Positions 6,685 to 8,712 of a stretch of 8,712 nt of DNA are shown here, piece after piece. The first letter of the stretch is position 1, and the number at the start of each line of letters is the position of its first letter. Both the position numbers and the translations under genes were made by a program. Location: NCBI GenBank assembly GCA_946480065.1, contig CAMLJA010000068.1:1-8712 (forward strand), given 5' to 3'. The notes under the pieces were generated by a model, which worked only from the letters and a program-made list of their open reading frames with translations, searched no databases and was not told the origin of the DNA. This DNA is from an uncultured Thermomonas sp. Its GTDB lineage: Bacteria; Pseudomonadota; Gammaproteobacteria; Xanthomonadales; Xanthomonadaceae.

Positions 6685-6690
6685 CTACGG
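6608..6690. repeat. TAGGAGCGC-type palindromic dispersed repeat (REP/MITE-like)
   Basis: Perfect 14-bp inverted arms, CCGTAGGAGCGCAC at 6608-6621 and its complement at 6677-6690, enclose a second 8-bp stem (6627-6634 with 6664-6671, GGGCGCGA) and a weaker inner hairpin (GCTTTT at 6636-6641 with AGAAGC at 6656-6661, then CGC with GCG around a 6-nt loop). From knowledge of related genomes, palindromes starting with GTAGGAGCGC are common dispersed elements between genes in Lysobacter/Luteimonas-like bacteria and pseudomonads. Only one copy lies in this window, so dispersal is not shown here. The right arm runs into pyrF and provides its last Pro codon and TAG stop. Confidence 0.8.
6608..6690. 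terminator. Possible bidirectional terminator between convergent operons
   Basis: The palindrome lies between the end of the T2SS/glycosyltransferase unit (stop at 6584) and the end of pyrF on the other strand, the only place where either unit could terminate in this window. Its stem is long and GC-rich, but no T tract follows on either strand, so a canonical Rho-independent terminator is not shown. Role inferred from position and symmetry. Confidence 0.35.
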
Positions 6691-7506
6691 CGAGCGGTAG
6701 CGGTTGATCTGGTCGCGCAGTTCGCGCGCCGCGTCCGCCGCGGCTTCGGCATAGCCCGCGCCGCTGGAGGCGTAGAGGATGCCGCGCGAGGAGTTGATCA
6801 GCAGGCCGGTGCCGTCCGCGCTGCGGCCGTTGCGCACCACCGCCTCGACGTCGCCGCCCTGCGCGCCCACGCCGGGGATCAGCAGCGGCATGTCGCCGAC
6901 GATGCCGCGGATCACCTTCAGTTCTTCCGGGAAGGTGGCGCCCACCACCAGCGCGCAGTTGCCGTCGCCGTTCCACTCGCCGGCGATGGTGCGGGCGATG
7001 CGCTGGTACAGCGGCGTGCCGTCCACTGGCAGCTCCTGGAAATCGCGCGCGCCGGGGTTGGAGGTGTGGCAGAGGAACACGCAGCCGCGGTCGTTGTAGG
7101 CCAGGAACGGCGCGGCCGAGTCGCGGCCCATGTAGGGGTTCAGCGTCACCGCGTCCGCGCCGAAGCGCTCGAAGGCTTCGGTCGCGTATTGCTCGGCGGT
7201 GCTGCCGATGTCGCCGCGCTTGGCGTCCAGGATCACCGGCACGTCCGGATGGGCGCCGTTGAGGTGGGCGATCAGCCGCTGCAGCTGCGCCTCGCCGTCG
7301 TTGTGGGCGGCGAAGTAGGCGATCTGCGGCTTGAACGCGCAGGCGAACTCGGCGGTGGCGTCGGCGATGTCGCGGCAGAACCCGAACAGCGCGTCCGGGT
7401 CGTTGACGAAGCGGTCGGGGAACTTCGCCGGATCCGGGTCCAGGCCGACGCAGAGCAGGCTGTCGGCGTCGCGCCAGCGGGCGCGCAGTTTGTCGATGAA
7501 GCCCAT
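6685..7506 (-). CDS. pyrF: Orotidine 5'-phosphate decarboxylase, type 2
   Basis: The enzyme converts OMP to UMP, the last step of pyrimidine nucleotide synthesis in the cytoplasm. The 273-residue product belongs to the longer type 2 subfamily: '[10 protein letters not shown]' (17-26), '[12 protein letters not shown]' (58-69), the catalytic signature '[16 protein letters not shown]' (93-108) with Asp94, Lys96 and Asp99, '[10 protein letters not shown]' (121-130), the phosphate-loop 'PGVGAQGGD' (211-219) and '[11 protein letters not shown]' (237-247) with Arg241. The ATG (7506-7504) follows the map stop by a single nucleotide, so translation is probably coupled; no strong Shine-Dalgarno is evident. 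The C-terminus is odd: the final Pro codon and the TAG lie inside the palindromic repeat at 6608-6690. Confidence 0.96.
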   Translation of the reverse strand: MGFIDKLRARWRDADSLLCVGLDPDPAKFPDRFVNDPDALFGFCRDIADATAEFACAFKPQIAYFAAHNDGEAQLQRLIAHLNGAHPDVPVILDAKRGDIGSTAEQYATEAFERFGADAVTLNPYMGRDSAAPFLAYNDRGCVFLCHTSNPGARDFQELPVDGTPLYQRIARTIAGEWNGDGNCALVVGATFPEELKVIRGIVGDMPLLIPGVGAQGGDVEAVVRNGRSADGTGLLINSSRGILYASSGAGYAEAAADAARELRDQINRYRSP

Positions 7507-7507
7507 G

Positions 7508-8245
7508 TCAGGTCACCACGATGGGTTCGCCGGGGGTCACCACCAGCGTGTGTTCGAACTGCGCGCCGACGCCGCGCCTGCAGCGCAGCGACCAGCCGTC
7601 GCCGGCATCCTCGACCCGGTTGCAATGGGTGGCGAGGAACGGCTCGACGGTGATCACCAGCCCTTCGTGGAGCCGGCGGTGGTCGTGCGGCACGTAGTGG
7701 CCGGGAATGTGCTCCGGCTCCTCGTGCAGCGCGCGGCCCACGCCGTGGCTGCCCAGGTTGCGGACCACCCGGAAGCCGCGCCGCGCGGCCACCGCCTCGA
7801 CCGTGCGCCCGATGCCGTTGAGGCGGCCCCCGGCGCGCAGCTGCGCGATGGCGCAGTCCCGCGCCTCGCGCGTGGCATCCAGCAGGCGCTGCTGGGCGGG
7901 CGAGGCGGTGCCGACCACGAAGCTGGCGCCGGTATCGGCGAAGTAGCCGTCGAGTTCCGCGGACACATCGATGTTGACCAGGTCGCCCTGGCGCAGCACG
8001 GTGTCGTCGGGGATGCCGTGGGCGACGACGGCGTTGACGCTGATGCAGGTGGCGCCGGGGAACCCGTAGGTCAGCTGTGGAGCGGACCGCGCGCCGGCCT
8101 TGCGCATCCGCTCGGCGCCCAGGGCATCGAGGTCGCGGGTGCGCACGCCGTCGACGGCCGCGTCGCGCATGCTGGCCAGGATGGAGGAGACCAGCGTGCC
8201 GGCGCGGCGCAATCCCTCGAGGTCGGACAGGTGTTCGATGGTCAC
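7508..8245 (-). CDS. map: Type I methionine aminopeptidase
   Basis: The protein removes the initiator methionine from nascent proteins as a dimetal hydrolase. The 245-residue product keeps all metal ligands: Asp93 ('VNIDVS'), Asp104 ('YFADTGASF'), His167 ('[14 protein letters not shown]'), Glu201 ('TVEPFL') and Glu231 ('QFEHTLVV'), plus the substrate-side His76 ('NAVVAHGIP') and His174. It is about 15-20 residues shorter than the E. coli enzyme and has no N-terminal zinc-finger or SH3 extension. The GTG start at 8245 is well supported by GGAGGAGA 5 nt upstream. It lies 41 nt after ettA and 1 nt before pyrF. Whether it is the main or a second MAP cannot be told here; many xanthomonads carry more than one. 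Confidence 0.95.
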   Translation of the reverse strand: MTIEHLSDLEGLRRAGTLVSSILASMRDAAVDGVRTRDLDALGAERMRKAGARSAPQLTYGFPGATCISVNAVVAHGIPDDTVLRQGDLVNIDVSAELDGYFADTGASFVVGTASPAQQRLLDATREARDCAIAQLRAGGRLNGIGRTVEAVAARRGFRVVRNLGSHGVGRALHEEPEHIPGHYVPHDHRRLHEGLVITVEPFLATHCNRVEDAGDGWSLRCRRGVGAQFEHTLVVTPGEPIVVT

Positions 8246-8250
8246 GACGA

Positions 8251-8258
8251 TCTCCTCC
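8251..8258 (-). promoter_or_regulatory. Shine-Dalgarno of map
   Basis: On the minus strand the sequence reads GGAGGAGA, 5 nt before the GTG of map (8245-8243). It is the strongest ribosome-binding site seen in the minus-strand unit and fixes the non-ATG start. The rest of the 41-nt ettA-map gap shows no hairpin or promoter. Confidence 0.8.
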
Positions 8259-8286
8259 GTCCCGGCAGTTGTTCCCGCTGCGCGGC

Positions 8287-8712
8287 TTACTTCAGCGCCT
8301 TGAACCGCAGCCGGTGCGGGCCGGCGTCGTCGCCCAGGCGGCGCCGCTTGTCTTCCTCGTACTCGCGGTAGTTGCCCTGGAAGAACTCCACGTGCGAGTC
8401 GCCCTCGAAGGCGAGGATATGCGTGGCGATGCGGTCCAGGAACCAGCGGTCGTGCGAGATCACGAAAGTGTTGCCGGGGAACTCCAGCAGCGCGTCTTCC
8501 AGCGCGCGCAGGGTCTCGATGTCGAGGTCGTTGGACGGCTCGTCGAGCAGCAGCACGTTGCCGCCCTGCAGCAGGGTCTTGGCCATGTGCAGGCGACCGC
8601 GCTCGCCGCCGGAGAGCGTGCCCACGAGCTTCTGCTGGTCCTGGCCCTTGAAGTTGAAGCGGCCGATGTAGGCGCGCGACTGGATCTCGATGCCGTTGAT
8701 GTTGAGGATGTC
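8287..8712 (-). CDS. ettA: EttA, energy-dependent translational throttle ABC-F ATPase, C-terminal part
   Basis: EttA is a soluble ABC-F protein that binds the ribosomal E site and gates the first elongation steps according to ATP/ADP ratio. The window holds the last 141 codons of the second ATPase domain; the gene continues beyond 8712. Visible motifs are '[12 protein letters not shown]', the ABC signature '[13 protein letters not shown]', Walker B '[17 protein letters not shown]', the switch '[17 protein letters not shown]' and the tail '[20 protein letters not shown]', which are specific to EttA among ABC-F proteins. Ser replaces the commoner Thr in 'EPTNDLD'. It ends with TAA at 8289-8287. 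The Gly-Thr at 'VGTLSGGER' is internal; no start lies in the window. It is followed on the same strand by map. Confidence 0.95.
   Translation of the reverse strand, partial: DILNINGIEIQSRAYIGRFNFKGQDQQKLVGTLSGGERGRLHMAKTLLQGGNVLLLDEPSNDLDIETLRALEDALLEFPGNTFVISHDRWFLDRIATHILAFEGDSHVEFFQGNYREYEEDKRRRLGDDAGPHRLRFKALK

Noticed and set aside
6608..6690. An insertion sequence or CRISPR repeat
   Set aside because: There is a single palindrome with no transposase gene, no target-site duplication that I could identify and no spaced repeat copies.
6592..7653. A plus-strand open frame opposite pyrF and map
   Set aside because: It is antisense to two enzymes with complete catalytic motifs and shows no recognisable motif of its own.

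Overview
The window is very GC-rich (G or C dominates third codon positions throughout) and carries chromosomal genes typical of the Xanthomonadaceae/Lysobacteraceae: a type II secretion (T2SS) operon in the Xanthomonas-specific order K-L-M-N-D, with the outer-membrane secretin gene last rather than near the front. The XpsN-type protein (an HR-domain protein doing the job of GspC), the short T2SSM_b-type GspM and the dispersed TAGGAGCGC-type palindrome all fit a Lysobacter/Luteimonas/Pseudoxanthomonas-like organism. The genus cannot be fixed from this sequence.

Layout, plus strand: positions 1-92 are an A/T-free run of C and G containing 29 consecutive G, probably a sequence or assembly artefact at the 5' end. 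From about 93 to 260 there is the recognisable C-terminal end of gspK. Then follow gspL (257-1381), gspM (1368-1979), gspN (1972-2712) and gspD (2729-4873), tightly packed and mostly overlapping. Two glycosyltransferase-like genes (4873-5754 and 5751-6584) continue the same transcription unit with 1-nt and 4-nt overlaps. The first has lost the usual metal-binding DxD motif; the second is a regular family 2 (GT-A) enzyme.

Layout, minus strand: after a short convergent intergenic gap holding an 83-bp imperfect palindrome (6608-6690), a second unit runs in the opposite direction: ettA (cut by the window end, 8712 down to 8287), map (8245-7508) and pyrF (7506-6685). The palindrome overlaps the 3' end of pyrF and supplies its stop codon.

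How they work together: GspK is the tip pseudopilin, GspL and GspM form the inner-membrane platform that recruits the ATPase, GspN bridges the platform to the secretin, and GspD is the lipidated outer-membrane channel. The two glycosyltransferases are probably translated with the T2SS proteins; a functional link (surface glycan or glycosylation of secreted or secretin components) is possible but unproven. The minus-strand unit is housekeeping: translation factor EttA, methionine aminopeptidase and the last enzyme of UMP synthesis. The strongest points for a second look are the glycosyltransferase pair attached to the T2SS operon, a 16-bp ribosome-binding/start module repeated at two operon junctions, and the repeat-derived stop codon of pyrF. 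I found no convincing wholly new system.
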